Positions 52,066 through 61,266 of a DNA stretch of 64,000 nucleotides are shown here, one piece after another. The stretch covers positions 119,472 to 183,471 of the forward strand of contig JACKLO010000015.1 in assembly GCA_024235915.1 (NCBI GenBank). The letters are read 5' to 3'. Numbering within the stretch: the stretch's first letter is position 1; the number at the start of each line of letters is the position of its first letter. This DNA comes from Burkholderiaceae bacterium (GTDB lineage: Bacteria > Pseudomonadota > Gammaproteobacteria > Burkholderiales > Burkholderiaceae_C). The notes under the pieces are model-generated. The model searched no databases, was not told the DNA's origin, and saw only the letters and a program-made list of their open reading frames with translations. A program made the translations under genes and the position numbers.

Positions 52066-53376
52066 ATGCCCGGCCCTTCTGATCCCGGTTTCGACACCCT
52101 GGCGCTGCACGCCGGGGCGGTGCCCGACCCGGCCACCGGCGCCCGCGCCGTGCCGCTGCACCTGACCACCAGCTTCGTGTTCGAGTCCAGCGAGCAGGCC
52201 GCCGGCCTGTTCAACCTGGAACGTGCGGGCCACGTCTACAGCCGCATCAGCAACCCCACCAACGCCGTGTTCGAGGAACGTATGGCCGCGCTGGAAGGCG
52301 CAGTCGGCGCCATCGCCACCGCCAGTGGCCAGGCGGCGCTGCACCTGGCAGTGGCCACGCTGGCCGGCGCGGGCAGCCATGTCGTGAGCTCCAGCGCGCT
52401 GTATGGCGGATCGCACAACCTGCTGCACTACACCCTGCGGCGGTTCGGCATCGAGACCACGTTCGTCCAGCCGGGTGACCTGGACGCCTGGCGCGCCGCC
52501 ATCCGGCCCGAGACGAAACTGCTCTTTGGCGAAACGCTGGGCAACCCGGGCCTGGATGTGCTGGACATTCCCGCCGTGGCCCAGATCGCGCACGATGCCG
52601 GTGTGCCGCTGCTTGTGGATTCCACCTTCACCACACCCTGGCTGATGAAACCGCTGGACCTGGGCGCCGACCTGGTCTTCCACTCGGCCACCAAGTTCCT
52701 GTGTGGCCATGGCACCGTGGTGGGTGGTGTGCTGCTCGACGGCGGCAGCTTCGACTGGGCGCAGGCCCCGCGGTTTCCCGAACTGAACCAGCCGTACGAA
52801 GGCTTCCACGGCATGGTGTTCGCGGAGGAAAGCACCGTCGGCGCCTTCCTGCTGCGCGCGCGCCGCGAGGGGCTGCGCGACTTCGGCGCCTGCATGAGCC
52901 CGCACACCGCCTGGCTGCTGCTCCAGGGCCTGGAGACGCTGCCGCTGCGCATGGCCCGGCACGTGGAGAACACACGCCGGGTGGTCGAGTTCCTCGCGGC
53001 CCACCCCATGACGGCCTCGGTGGCGTACCCCGAGTTGCCGGGCCACCCCAGCCATGCCCTGGCCAAGCGCCTGCTGCCGCGCGGCTGCGGGGCGGTGTTC
53101 AGCTTCAACCTCAAGGGCTCGCGCCGGCAGGGCGTGGCCTTCATCGAGGCGCTCAAGCTCTTCTCCCACCTGGCCAACGTGGGCGACGCGCGCTCGCTGG
53201 TCATCCACCCGGCATCGACCACGCATTTCCGCATGGACGACGCCGCCCTGGCGCAGGCCGGCATCGGGCCGGGCACGATCCGGCTGTCGATCGGCCTGGA
53301 AGATGCGGACGACCTGATCGAGGACCTCAAGCGCGCACTGAAGATGGCGGAGAGAGCGGCGGAGAAGGCGGCATGA
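52066..53376 (+). CDS. metY: O-acetylhomoserine sulfhydrylase (Cys/Met metabolism PLP enzyme)
   Basis: This enzyme makes homocysteine from O-acetylhomoserine and sulfide. The product is 436 residues, the usual length for the MetY type, which is longer than MetB/MetC. FDTLALHAGAVPDPATGARAVPLHLTTSFVF at the N-terminus, YSRISNPTNAVFEERMAALEG, the PLP Lys210 in HSATKFLCGHG, and the end RLSIGLEDADDLIEDL are diagnostic. MetZ (O-succinylhomoserine type) cannot be fully excluded. Its stop overlaps the ATG of the alpha/beta hydrolase, so the two are coupled. Confidence 0.88.
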   Translation: MPGPSDPGFDTLALHAGAVPDPATGARAVPLHLTTSFVFESSEQAAGLFNLERAGHVYSRISNPTNAVFEERMAALEGAVGAIATASGQAALHLAVATLAGAGSHVVSSSALYGGSHNLLHYTLRRFGIETTFVQPGDLDAWRAAIRPETKLLFGETLGNPGLDVLDIPAVAQIAHDAGVPLLVDSTFTTPWLMKPLDLGADLVFHSATKFLCGHGTVVGGVLLDGGSFDWAQAPRFPELNQPYEGFHGMVFAEESTVGAFLLRARREGLRDFGACMSPHTAWLLLQGLETLPLRMARHVENTRRVVEFLAAHPMTASVAYPELPGHPSHALAKRLLPRGCGAVFSFNLKGSRRQGVAFIEALKLFSHLANVGDARSLVIHPASTTHFRMDDAALAQAGIGPGTIRLSIGLEDADDLIEDLKRALKMAERAAEKAA

Positions 53377-54173
53377 AGCTCGATGTGCAGGGCCGCGTGG
53401 CCTACGCCTACACCGGCGGCCGCGCCTTCGACCCCAGCTTGCCGGTAGTGGTCTTCGTGCATGGCGCGCTGCACGACCACAGCTGCTGGAACCTGCTGGC
53501 ACGCTGGGCCGCGCACCATGGCCACGCGGTGCTGGCGGTCGACCTGCCCGGTCATGGCCACAGCGAAGGCCCGCCGTTGCCCGATGTGGAGGCCCTGGCC
53601 GACTGGCTGCTGGCGCTGCTCGATACCGCCGGCGTGGCCCGGGCCACGCTGGTGGGCCACAGCATGGGGTCGCTGATCTCGCTGGAGGCCGCCGGGCGTG
53701 CACCACAGCGTGTGCAGCGTCTGGTGATGCTGGGCACCGCCTACCCGATGCAGGTGTCCGAGGCCTTGCTGTCCACGGCCAAGGCCGACCCCTTGAAGGC
53801 CATCGACATGGTCAATGCCTGGTCCCACGCCTCGCTGGCCGCCAAGCCGTCCTTTCCCGGTCCCGGCATGTGGCTGCACGGCAGCAACCGGGCGTTGATG
53901 CGCCGCATGCAGGCCGGGTGCGCCGACGTCAACCTGTTCCACCACGAGTTCTCGATCTGCGACAGCTATCGCGGTGGCGAGGCGGCGGCGGCGCAGGTCA
54001 GCTGCCCCGTGCACTTCGTGCTTGCGCGCCACGACCAGATGACGATGCCCAAGGCGGCCCGTGCGCTGGCGCGCTCGCTCAATGCCCAGGTGCACGAGGT
54101 AGAAGGTGGCCACAACATGATGACCGAGGCACCGGGCCAAGTCCTTCAGGCGCTGCAGCGCGCGCTGATCTGA
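53373..54173 (+). CDS. Alpha/beta-fold hydrolase
   Basis: The product is 266 residues. VVVFVHGALHDHSCW carries the oxyanion HG, VGHSMGSLISLEAA the nucleophile Ser in G-H-S-M-G, the acid is in LARHDQMTMP, and the catalytic His is in EGGHNMMTE. The substrate is unknown. It overlaps the sulfhydrylase gene by 4 bases, an arrangement I recall in other beta-proteobacteria, so a link to homoserine ester or sulfur metabolism is possible. No signal peptide; cytoplasmic. Confidence 0.83.
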   Translation: MKLDVQGRVAYAYTGGRAFDPSLPVVVFVHGALHDHSCWNLLARWAAHHGHAVLAVDLPGHGHSEGPPLPDVEALADWLLALLDTAGVARATLVGHSMGSLISLEAAGRAPQRVQRLVMLGTAYPMQVSEALLSTAKADPLKAIDMVNAWSHASLAAKPSFPGPGMWLHGSNRALMRRMQAGCADVNLFHHEFSICDSYRGGEAAAAQVSCPVHFVLARHDQMTMPKAARALARSLNAQVHEVEGGHNMMTEAPGQVLQALQRALI

Positions 54174-54392
54174 GCGTCCCGGAACGCTCCCTGGCGTTCC
54201 TGGCAGAGCGCGTGGTGCGGCCCATCGTCCGCTGAGCGCCTGACGCTGCGCCGTCGGCAGCGGCCCTGCCGTTGATCGCGCCTGATTGCAGTCCACCCCG
54301 ACGAGTCGGCGTTTCGTCGTGCCCGGGTGGCGGCCTCGCCTGCGGCGCGCTGCAATGCAGCACTTCAGAGCCTGTTTGCCAGAGGAGCCGCC

Positions 54393-54947
54393 ATGACTTT
54401 CCAACCCACTCGACGTGAGGCCCTGTCCGTTGGCCTGGGGGCCTTGCTGTTGCCGGCAGTGTCATCCACCAGGGCAGCAGAGAGTGCAATCTGGGAGTTC
54501 TTCGAGCCTCGCCCGCGCGAGTTCTCGCGCATCCGCCGCCGCGAGGCACCGACGATGGCCATCGTCTTTGGCGGCAAGCCAGTGGCTGTCGACGCGTCCT
54601 GGGATCGGCTAAGCGACGCTGATCGAGCCGCCGTGCTGGCGATCCAGCCTCCATCCTCGCCCGACGCCAAGGTCGACGAGCCTCCCTACCCGCGCATCGG
54701 CCTCAAGCCGATGCTGGAACGGCTGCGCGTCGTGCGGGGGCCGGTCGGCCAGCCGCTGCGCGTGCACCTCGAGGTCGACGAACTCGGCGCGCTGTCGAGC
54801 CTGGCCGTCAGTGGACAGGTGCAGAAGCTGTTCGGGCACGAGATGTTCGCGCTGCTGCGCGACGCCGCTTTCAAGCCGGGCGTGTGCAGCGGCAAGGCCT
54901 GCACCAGCGTGCTGTCGATGGACATCGTCTACCTCGGCGAGGGCTGA
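54393..54947 (+). CDS. Exported protein with TonB C-terminal-like domain, function unknown
   Basis: The product is 184 residues from ATG at 54393 with AGAGGAG upstream. The N-terminus TRREALSVGLGALLLPAVSSTRAAES looks like a signal peptide with a twin-arginine pair. The last ~80 residues (VHLEVDELGALSSLAVSGQ ... ALLRDAAFKPGVCSGKACTSVLSMDIVYL) resemble the TonB-C fold. Two cysteines (CSGKAC) could form a disulfide in the periplasm. It stands alone between the hydrolase and a TetR gene. No function is inferred. Confidence 0.55.
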   Translation: MTFQPTRREALSVGLGALLLPAVSSTRAAESAIWEFFEPRPREFSRIRRREAPTMAIVFGGKPVAVDASWDRLSDADRAAVLAIQPPSSPDAKVDEPPYPRIGLKPMLERLRVVRGPVGQPLRVHLEVDELGALSSLAVSGQVQKLFGHEMFALLRDAAFKPGVCSGKACTSVLSMDIVYLGEG

Positions 54948-54998
54948 TCGCCCGCTGAACGTGGGGCAGGCGGGGCCGGCCTGCCCTACACTGCTCGA

Positions 54999-55667
54999 AT
55001 GGACGAAACGGTTCAAAAGCCGCGGCGCAGCGCTGCCGCCAAGGGCCCCACGCGCACCAACGACCCCGAGCGCACGATGGCCGACATCCTGGCGGTCGCC
55101 ACGCGGGAGTTCGCCGACAAGGGGCTCGCGGGTGCGCGCATCGACGACATCGCCGACGCCATGCGCACCAGCAAGCGCATGATCTATTACTACTTCGGCA
55201 GCAAGGAAGGTCTGTACATCCGCGTGCTGGAGGAGGCCTACCGCAAGATGCGGCAGATCGAGGCCGGTCTGCACCTGGATGATTTGCCACCCGAAGACGC
55301 GTTGCGGCGCCTGGTGGGATTCACGGTGGACTACCAGCTGGCGCACCCTGATTTCATCCGCCTGGTGGCATCGGAAAACATCCAGCGCGGCGCCTACCTG
55401 GCGCAGAGCGAAGCCATCCAGGCGCTGAACGTGCCCGCCATCGACGGCCTGCGGCGTGTCTACGAACGTGGCCTGGCCGCAGGCATCTTCCGCAGCGGCA
55501 TCGACCCGGTGGACCTGCACATGTCGATCAGCGCGCTGTCGGTCTTCAACGTGGCCAACCGGCACACCTTCTCGATCATCTTCAAGCGCGACCTGGAGAC
55601 GCCCGCGGCCCTGATCGCCCGCCGCGACAGCATCATCGAGATGATCGTGCGCTTCGTGCGCAAGTGA
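54999..55667 (+). CDS. TetR-family transcriptional regulator
   Basis: The product is 222 residues. The N-terminal helix-turn-helix (REFADKGLAGARIDDIADAMRTSKRMIYYYFGSKEGLYIRVLEEAY) lies at about residues 35-85. The C-terminal domain (residues 90-222) is a ligand-binding and dimerisation region of the type found with aromatic and quinate catabolic genes. It converges on the TRAP operon. The dyads at 59569 and 59673 in the divergent dctP-aroE promoter region are candidate operators, but the link is inferred. Confidence 0.88.
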   Translation: MDETVQKPRRSAAAKGPTRTNDPERTMADILAVATREFADKGLAGARIDDIADAMRTSKRMIYYYFGSKEGLYIRVLEEAYRKMRQIEAGLHLDDLPPEDALRRLVGFTVDYQLAHPDFIRLVASENIQRGAYLAQSEAIQALNVPAIDGLRRVYERGLAAGIFRSGIDPVDLHMSISALSVFNVANRHTFSIIFKRDLETPAALIARRDSIIEMIVRFVRK

Positions 55668-55728
55668 TGGCACCGCGGCGGCAGCCGCAGGCGCTGCCGC
55701 CAGCGGCCCCTGCGGAGCGGGTCGATGT

Positions 55729-56655
55729 TCAGGCCAGCGCCGCGGCCAGCCAGTCGCCCATGCGCGTGAAGCGCTCGCGAGCGGCGGCGCAGTACGGGCG
55801 CGCGCGCAGGTAGCCATGGATGAGGCCGGTGCCGGGGTCCAACACCACGGGCACGCCGGCCCGCTGCAGCGCTTCGGCATACACCAGCCCGCTGTCGCGC
55901 AAGGGATCGTGCTCGGCCACCGCCACGAACGCCGGCGGCAGACCGGCATGGCTTTCCGCCAGCAGCGGCGCGGCCAGCGGGTTGCGCATGTCGGCTGGGT
56001 CGGGACAGTACATGGCGTTGACCGCCGGCATCGACGCGGTGGTGATCAGCGGTCCATTGGCGTTCTCGACGTACGACGGCCGCGTGGTGTCGAAGTCGCA
56101 GCAGGGGTAGACCAGCAACTGCGCCCGGAAACGGCAGTCGCTGCCGCGGAAGGCCAGCGTGGCGGCTGCCGCCAGGTTCGCACCGGCGCTGTCGCCGCCG
56201 ACGGCCACGCGTGCCGGATCGACGCCCAGCGCCTGCGCCTGCGCGAAGGTCCAGGTCACGGCGGCCGACACGTCGTCCACCGCCGCAGGGAACGGGTGTT
56301 CGGGGGTCAGCGCGTAGTCCACGCTCAGCACCAGCAGGCCCCAGCGCGCGGCGAGGTCGGCGGTGATGTCCCAGTGCGTCTCCGGGCTGCCCTGCATGAA
56401 GGCGCCGCCGTGCAGGTAGATCAGCGTGGGCAGCGGGCCGTGCACGGCCGGCCGGAACTCGCGCACCCGCACAGGACGCCCCGGCCCCGGCACGTGATGG
56501 ACGACGCTGGTGACGCCGGCCGGCATCGGCGTGCGCATGGCCTCGGCCACGCGCTCGAAGTGCGCGCGCCGCGCCGCAGGGCCGCTGCCAGGTGGCAAGG
56601 TGGACCAGGCGCCGTCCCAGGCCTGGAGGAAGTCGTGGATCTGCGGGTCGATCAT
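55729..56655 (-). CDS. Acetyl-esterase/HSL-type alpha/beta hydrolase
   Basis: The product is 308 residues. LIYLHGGAFMQGSP gives the HGG oxyanion motif of the hormone-sensitive-lipase group, GGDSAGANLAAAATL the nucleophile Ser, VAVAEHDPLRDSG the Asp and GLIHGYLRA the His. No signal peptide. It starts 4 bases after the TRAP large-subunit stop on the same strand, so it belongs to that operon. An ester of a transported carboxylate (for example a quinate or hydroxycinnamate ester) is a plausible substrate; this is inference. Confidence 0.85.
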   Translation of the reverse strand: MIDPQIHDFLQAWDGAWSTLPPGSGPAARRAHFERVAEAMRTPMPAGVTSVVHHVPGPGRPVRVREFRPAVHGPLPTLIYLHGGAFMQGSPETHWDITADLAARWGLLVLSVDYALTPEHPFPAAVDDVSAAVTWTFAQAQALGVDPARVAVGGDSAGANLAAAATLAFRGSDCRFRAQLLVYPCCDFDTTRPSYVENANGPLITTASMPAVNAMYCPDPADMRNPLAAPLLAESHAGLPPAFVAVAEHDPLRDSGLVYAEALQRAGVPVVLDPGTGLIHGYLRARPYCAAARERFTRMGDWLAAALA

Positions 56656-56659
56656 CGAT

Positions 56660-57955
56660 TCAGCCCTTGTAGCCGAACAGCCGCGGCAGCCAGAGCACGG
56701 CCTCGGGCACCATGGTCAGGAACAGCAGCGCGCCGATCAGCACGATCAGGAAGGGCCAGACCTCGCGGATGATCTCGCGCAGCGGCCGGCCCGTGATGTT
56801 CGCCACCACGAACAGCAGCAGGCCGTAGGGCGGCGTGATCAGGCCGATCATGATGTTCACCGTGACCACCAGGCCAAAGTGCACCATGTCGATGCCCAGC
56901 GCCTGCGCGGTGGGGATGAAGATGGGCACGATGACCAGCAGGATGGTGCCGCCCTCGAGCAGGCAACCCAGCACCAGCAGCACCAGGTTGACCAGCAGCA
57001 GAAAGCCCAGCGGCGAGAGGTCGAACGTGGCCATGAAAGTGCGCAGTTCGCTGGGGATGTCCTCGCGCGTGACCACGTAGTTGAAGACCAGCGCCCCGGC
57101 GATCAGGATCCCCACCGAGGCCATCGAGCGTGCGCTGGACAGCATGGCGTCGTAGGCCTGGCGCGCGCTGATGGAGCGGTAGAGGAGCCACGACACCAGG
57201 AAGGCGTAGAGCGCCGCCACGGCCGCGGCCTCGGTCGGCGTCATCACGCCGCTGTAGATGCCGCCCAGCAGCACCACGGGCATCAGCAGCGCCGGCAGCG
57301 CCTGCCAGGTGATCTTCGGCAGCTGCCGCAACGGCACCGGCGTTTCCACCGGGAAGCCACGCCGCCGCGCGAGCACGCCATTCATGCCGGCCAGCACCAC
57401 GGCCATCACCAGACCGGGCAGCACGCCGCCCAGGAACAGGTAGCCGATGGAGGTGTCAGACACCAGCGCGTAGAGCACCAGAGGAATGGACGGCGGGATG
57501 ATGGGCCCGATCGTGGCCGACGCCGCGGTGATGGCGGCGGCGTAGGCCGGTGTGTAGCGGCCGTCGCGCGTCATCATGTTGATGATGATGCGGCCCAGGC
57601 CCACGGCGTCGGCCACTGCCGAGCCGGACATGCCGGAGAACACCAGGCTGGAAGCGACGTTGACGTGGCCCAGGCCACCACGGTAGCGCCCCACCAGCGC
57701 ATTGCACCAGGCCAGCAGCCGGTCGCTCAGCGACCCCAGGTTCATCAGGTTGGCGGCGAAGATGAACAGTGGGATCGCGAGCAGCGTGTAGCTGCCGTAC
57801 AGGCCTTGCAGCAGCTGCTCACCGGCGATGGCCAGGTCCTGCCCGCTGACGATGAGGTAGGCCACCGAGCCCGCGATCATGGCCAGCCCGATGGGCAGGC
57901 CGAGGATGCTGAGCGCGACGATGACGATCAGCGTGATGGTGAAGGGGCTGGGCAT
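56660..57955 (-). CDS. TRAP transporter large permease, DctM family
   Basis: The product is 431 residues with about twelve hydrophobic segments, the size of DctM proteins. Typical segments include AIPLFIFAANLMNLGSLSDRLL, GGLGHVNVASSLVFSGMSGSAVADA and IGPIIPPSIPLVLYA. It is the ion-coupled membrane subunit that takes substrate from the periplasmic binding protein. It starts 1 base after the small subunit gene ends, and the esterase gene follows. Confidence 0.93.
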   Translation of the reverse strand: MPSPFTITLIVIVALSILGLPIGLAMIAGSVAYLIVSGQDLAIAGEQLLQGLYGSYTLLAIPLFIFAANLMNLGSLSDRLLAWCNALVGRYRGGLGHVNVASSLVFSGMSGSAVADAVGLGRIIINMMTRDGRYTPAYAAAITAASATIGPIIPPSIPLVLYALVSDTSIGYLFLGGVLPGLVMAVVLAGMNGVLARRRGFPVETPVPLRQLPKITWQALPALLMPVVLLGGIYSGVMTPTEAAAVAALYAFLVSWLLYRSISARQAYDAMLSSARSMASVGILIAGALVFNYVVTREDIPSELRTFMATFDLSPLGFLLLVNLVLLVLGCLLEGGTILLVIVPIFIPTAQALGIDMVHFGLVVTVNIMIGLITPPYGLLLFVVANITGRPLREIIREVWPFLIVLIGALLFLTMVPEAVLWLPRLFGYKG

Positions 57956-57956
57956 G

Positions 57957-58475
57957 TCAGTGTTCCGCAGCGGCCGGCGCCGGCTCGTCGTCGGAGAGCG
58001 CGGCGCGCCACAGCACGCGCAGGTGGCGCAGGATCATCACCACGGCGAACAGGATGTAGATGGAGAACAGCCAGTCCATGCGGATCTGCAGCGCCGCCGA
58101 CGATTCCACCTTCATGAAGCGCACATAGGACCAGGTGGCCGGCAGCGCCCAGGCCATCAGCACCACGAAGGCCGTGCTGCCCAGCGCGCGAAAGACGCGC
58201 CGCGTGCGCCGCGAGACATGGCTGTAAACCATGTCGAAGCGGATCTCCTCATCCTCACGGGTGACGAAGGCGCTGCCCCACAGGATGCCCCACAGCCACG
58301 CGATCACGCAGACCTCTTCAGTCCAGGCCACCGGCAGGTTGAGGAAGTAGCGGAAGACGATCTGCAGGACGAAGGCGCCGAACATGGCCACCATCATCAG
58401 GACCAGCAGGTCGTCGGCCCGGCGTTGCAGCCAGGCCGACCAGGTGCGCGCGTGGGCGTGGACCGACGTGTTCAC
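57957..58475 (-). CDS. TRAP transporter small permease, DctQ family
   Basis: The product is 172 residues with four membrane segments. VAWTEEVCVIAWLWGILWGSAFV is the usual family region, and residues ~25-50 (LLVLMMVAMFGAFVLQIVFRYFLNLPVAW) form the first helices. It partners the DctM-type protein downstream and lies 38 bases after the binding-protein gene. It probably has no separate promoter. Confidence 0.9.
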   Translation of the reverse strand: MNTSVHAHARTWSAWLQRRADDLLVLMMVAMFGAFVLQIVFRYFLNLPVAWTEEVCVIAWLWGILWGSAFVTREDEEIRFDMVYSHVSRRTRRVFRALGSTAFVVLMAWALPATWSYVRFMKVESSAALQIRMDWLFSIYILFAVVMILRHLRVLWRAALSDDEPAPAAAEH

Positions 58476-58513
58476 AGCGTGCTCTGCACCGGTTCAGCGG
58501 GCGTCAGAGTGCG

Positions 58514-59506
58514 TCAGAGCGCGTTGATGCGCTCGAGCATGCCGGGCTTCCAGTCGGCCGCGAACTTGCTCTTGGCGTAGACGTCCAGCACGTGCTTGCG
58601 GAACGCCGCCTGGTCAGGCGCATAGACCTCCAGGCCTTGCGCCTTGAAGAAGCTGGCCAGCTCCGACTCCTCCTTGACCGTGTGGGCCGTGACGGCCGCG
58701 GAGAACTTGTCGGCCGCCGCCTGCACCGTGGCCTGCTGCGCCGCGCTCATCCCGTTCCACTTCTTCAGGCTGATGGAGAACAGGTTGTTGGCGATCAGGT
58801 GGCCGGTGAGCACGTACTGCGAGGTGACCTCGTAGAACTTCATGTTCTTGGTGCCGCTCATCGGGTTGTCTTGGGCATCGATGGCCCCGGTCTGCAGCGC
58901 CGTGTAGACCTCGGTGTAGGCCACCGGCACCGGGTTGGCCCCCAGCGCCGTGCCCACGAACTGCCAGGCCTCGCCGCCGGGCATGCGCAGCTTCAGGCCC
59001 GCCAGATCGCCCGGCGTGGCGATCTTCTTCTTCGGCTTGAGGTTCAGGTTGCGCGTGCCGATGTAGGGAACCGCGAGCACCTTGATGCCCATCTGGTCCT
59101 CCATCATCTTGAACAGTTCCTTGCCGACGTCGCTGGCGAATACCTTCTGCATGTGGGCCACGTCGCGGAACAGGTAGGGCGTGGTCGTGATGGCCCAGGC
59201 CGGGATCTGCTTCTGCACGTCGAACGCGGCGAGGTTGCTCATGTCGAGGTTGCCGCGCTGCATCGCCACCGGCTCGGTGCCCTGCTTGAACAGCGTGGCG
59301 CCGAAGTAGGGCTTGAACTCGAATTCCGACGTCAGGCTGCCGCCGAAGGCGTCCTTCACGTACTGCGACCGCGGATCCTGCTCGGGCACGGTGTCGGAAT
59401 AGGTGAGCGTGATCTTCGACTGCGCGCGCACCGACGGCAACCAGAGACCGGCCCCGAGGGCGGCGCTGCCTTGCAGGACGTGACGGCGGGAAATGCGGGT
59501 GCTCAT
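58514..59506 (-). CDS. TRAP transporter substrate-binding protein, DctP family
   Basis: The product is 330 residues, with signal sequence STRISRRHVLQGSAALGAGLWLPSVRAQ carrying a twin-arginine pair, so Tat export is likely. The mature part shows the DctP pattern with the conserved Arg-bearing segment LAGLKLRMPGGEAWQFVGTALGANPVPVAYTEVYTALQTGAIDAQDNP, where the Arg would bind a substrate carboxylate. It is the first gene of the TRAP operon and divergent from aroE. Substrate probably quinate, shikimate or a related acid, judging from the neighbours. Confidence 0.92.
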   Translation of the reverse strand: MSTRISRRHVLQGSAALGAGLWLPSVRAQSKITLTYSDTVPEQDPRSQYVKDAFGGSLTSEFEFKPYFGATLFKQGTEPVAMQRGNLDMSNLAAFDVQKQIPAWAITTTPYLFRDVAHMQKVFASDVGKELFKMMEDQMGIKVLAVPYIGTRNLNLKPKKKIATPGDLAGLKLRMPGGEAWQFVGTALGANPVPVAYTEVYTALQTGAIDAQDNPMSGTKNMKFYEVTSQYVLTGHLIANNLFSISLKKWNGMSAAQQATVQAAADKFSAAVTAHTVKEESELASFFKAQGLEVYAPDQAAFRKHVLDVYAKSKFAADWKPGMLERINAL

Positions 59507-59568
59507 GGGGTGTCTCCTCCGAGGTTGCGGACGGCGCGCCCCGGATGGGGCGCATGGGTTGAATGATG

Positions 59569-59582
59569 TACCGAATGGTTAA
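59569..59582. promoter_or_regulatory. Candidate TetR operator 1 in the dctP-aroE region
   Basis: GTACCGAATGGTTA contains the dyad ACC-N4-GGT. It resembles the second site at 59673 when that is read on the opposite strand (ATGTAC--AA--GTT in both). It lies just upstream of the dctP start. Confidence 0.4.
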
Positions 59583-59672
59583 TTGTGGTCAACCTACTCT
59601 GAATTGGGGTTATCCCTAGCCTCGGATTCGCGAGAAATTGAGTGGTGTCGCTGCAGTCGTCTTGCCATTTTT

Positions 59673-59686
59673 GAACTGTTTAGTAC
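59673..59686. promoter_or_regulatory. Candidate TetR operator 2 in the dctP-aroE region
   Basis: GAACTGTTTAGTAC contains the dyad ACT-N4-AGT. It lies 11 bases before the aroE ATG, where a bound repressor would block transcription. Confidence 0.4.
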
Positions 59687-59697
59687 ATACTGCCGGC

Positions 59698-60567
59698 ATG
59701 CATCCTGATCCCACGCCGCCCAAGTGCCTGGTGGGCCTGATCGGCTCCGGCATCCAGCGGTCGCTCACGCCCGCCTTGCACGAAACCGAGGCCCGTCACC
59801 AGGGCCTGCGGCTGCACTACCAGTTGATCGACCTGGACCGAGGTGCCGGCGGGGTCGATCAGCTGCCTGGCCTGGTGTCGGCAGCCCGCGTGATGGGCTT
59901 TGCGGGCCTGAACATCACCTACCCGTGCAAGCAGGCGGTGATCCCGCTGCTCGACGAGTTGTCGGACGAGGCCCGTGCCATGGGCGCCGTCAACACGGTG
60001 GTGCAGCGCAACGGGCGCCTGGTGGGGCACAACACCGACGGGAGCGGATGGCGCTGGGGCTTCGAGCGCACCTTGCCCGACGCGCCGAGACGGCGTGTTG
60101 CCCTGCTCGGCGCAGGAGGTGCCGGATCGGCCATCGCCCATGCGCTGATGCGCATGGGCACGCAGACCCTGGTGCTGGTGGACACCGACCAGGCTCGCGT
60201 CGACGCGCTGGCCGCCTCGCTCTCGGCGCAGTACCCCGGCGCTGGTTCGGTCGTGGCCACCACGGATGCAGCGCAGGCGCTGTCTGGCGCCGATGGCCTG
60301 GTGCACGCCACGCCCACGGGCATGGACAAGCTCCCGGGCCTGCCGCTGCCCGAAGCGCTGCTGCACCCGGGCCTCTGGGTGGCAGAGATCGTCTATTTCC
60401 CGCTCGAGACCGTCCTCCTGAAGGCAGCCCGCGCGCGCGGTTGCCGCGTGGTGGACGGGGGCACGATGGCCGTGGGCCAGGCCGTCGGGGCGTTCCGTCT
60501 CTTCACGGGCCTGGAGCCTGATCCGGAGCGCATGTCGGCCCACTTCCGGTCGCTGGTCGGCGGCTGA
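59698..60567 (+). CDS. Quinate/shikimate dehydrogenase (AroE family, catabolic type)
   Basis: The product is 289 residues. The N-terminus IGSGIQRSLTPALHETEARHQGLRLHYQLIDLD and GLNITYPCKQAV with the catalytic Lys are of the QsuD-like group that uses quinate or shikimate, not the typical biosynthetic AroE. HNTDGSGWRWGFER and the GAGGAGSAIAHAL nucleotide motif are present. The divergent TRAP genes and the following dehydroquinase gene support a catabolic role: quinate to 3-dehydroquinate, then 3-dehydroshikimate. Confidence 0.85.
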   Translation: MHPDPTPPKCLVGLIGSGIQRSLTPALHETEARHQGLRLHYQLIDLDRGAGGVDQLPGLVSAARVMGFAGLNITYPCKQAVIPLLDELSDEARAMGAVNTVVQRNGRLVGHNTDGSGWRWGFERTLPDAPRRRVALLGAGGAGSAIAHALMRMGTQTLVLVDTDQARVDALAASLSAQYPGAGSVVATTDAAQALSGADGLVHATPTGMDKLPGLPLPEALLHPGLWVAEIVYFPLETVLLKAARARGCRVVDGGTMAVGQAVGAFRLFTGLEPDPERMSAHFRSLVGG

Positions 60568-60678
60568 AGCTTCCGGCGCAGCCATCGCCGGGTCCGCTCC
60601 TGGCGGCGGACCGCCGCGCCGGGCCAGCGACCCTGTTGGCACAATGAGGTCACGGCACCCTCCCCCTGTGGACCCCTG

Positions 60679-61113
60679 ATGAAGATCCTGCTGCTGAACG
60701 GCCCGAACCTCAATCTGCTGGGCACCCGCGAACCGCAGACCTACGGCGCCACCACCTTGCCCGAGGTGGAGGCGATGTGCATGTGCATCGCGTCGGAGGC
60801 CGGCGCCTCGCTGCAGGCCTTCCAGAGCAACCACGAGGGTGCGCTGATCGATCGCATCCACGCCGCCCGCACCGAAGGCGTGGAGGCCATCGTCATCAAT
60901 CCGGGCGGCCTCACGCACACCAGCGTGGCACTGCGCGATGCGCTGGCAGGTGTGGCGATTCCGTTCATCGAGGTCCACATCAGCAACGTGCACGCGCGCG
61001 AGGCGTTCCGTCACCATTCCTACCTGTCGGGCATCGCCAAGGGCGTGCTGGCAGGGTTTGGCGTGGATGGCTACCGCATGGCGCTGACGCACCTGCTCGC
61101 CGCGCGCACCTGA
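60679..61113 (+). CDS. aroQ: Type II 3-dehydroquinate dehydratase
   Basis: The product is 144 residues, the usual size. LLLNGPNLNLLGTREPQTYG carries the catalytic Tyr and the flexible loop Arg, QSNHEGALIDRIHAA the substrate-binding region, INPGGLTHTSVALRDAL and IEVHISNVHAREAFRHHSY the catalytic His region. It interconverts 3-dehydroquinate and 3-dehydroshikimate. It lies 111 bases after the dehydrogenase gene. It could serve biosynthesis or quinate catabolism; the context favours catabolism or both. Confidence 0.92.
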   Translation: MKILLLNGPNLNLLGTREPQTYGATTLPEVEAMCMCIASEAGASLQAFQSNHEGALIDRIHAARTEGVEAIVINPGGLTHTSVALRDALAGVAIPFIEVHISNVHAREAFRHHSYLSGIAKGVLAGFGVDGYRMALTHLLAART

Positions 61114-61266
61114 AGCCGGTGTGACCGATTGCGCAGCAGCGGCCCTGACCGGGCCGCGTGCAGCACCGATCGGATGAATTGCCCCTCAAGTTGGCCTCTT
61201 TTCCACCGATGGAACGAAGGCGGCGCGCTTGCGCCTGTCCTTCACCCTTCGTCGAAAGGGATGCCG

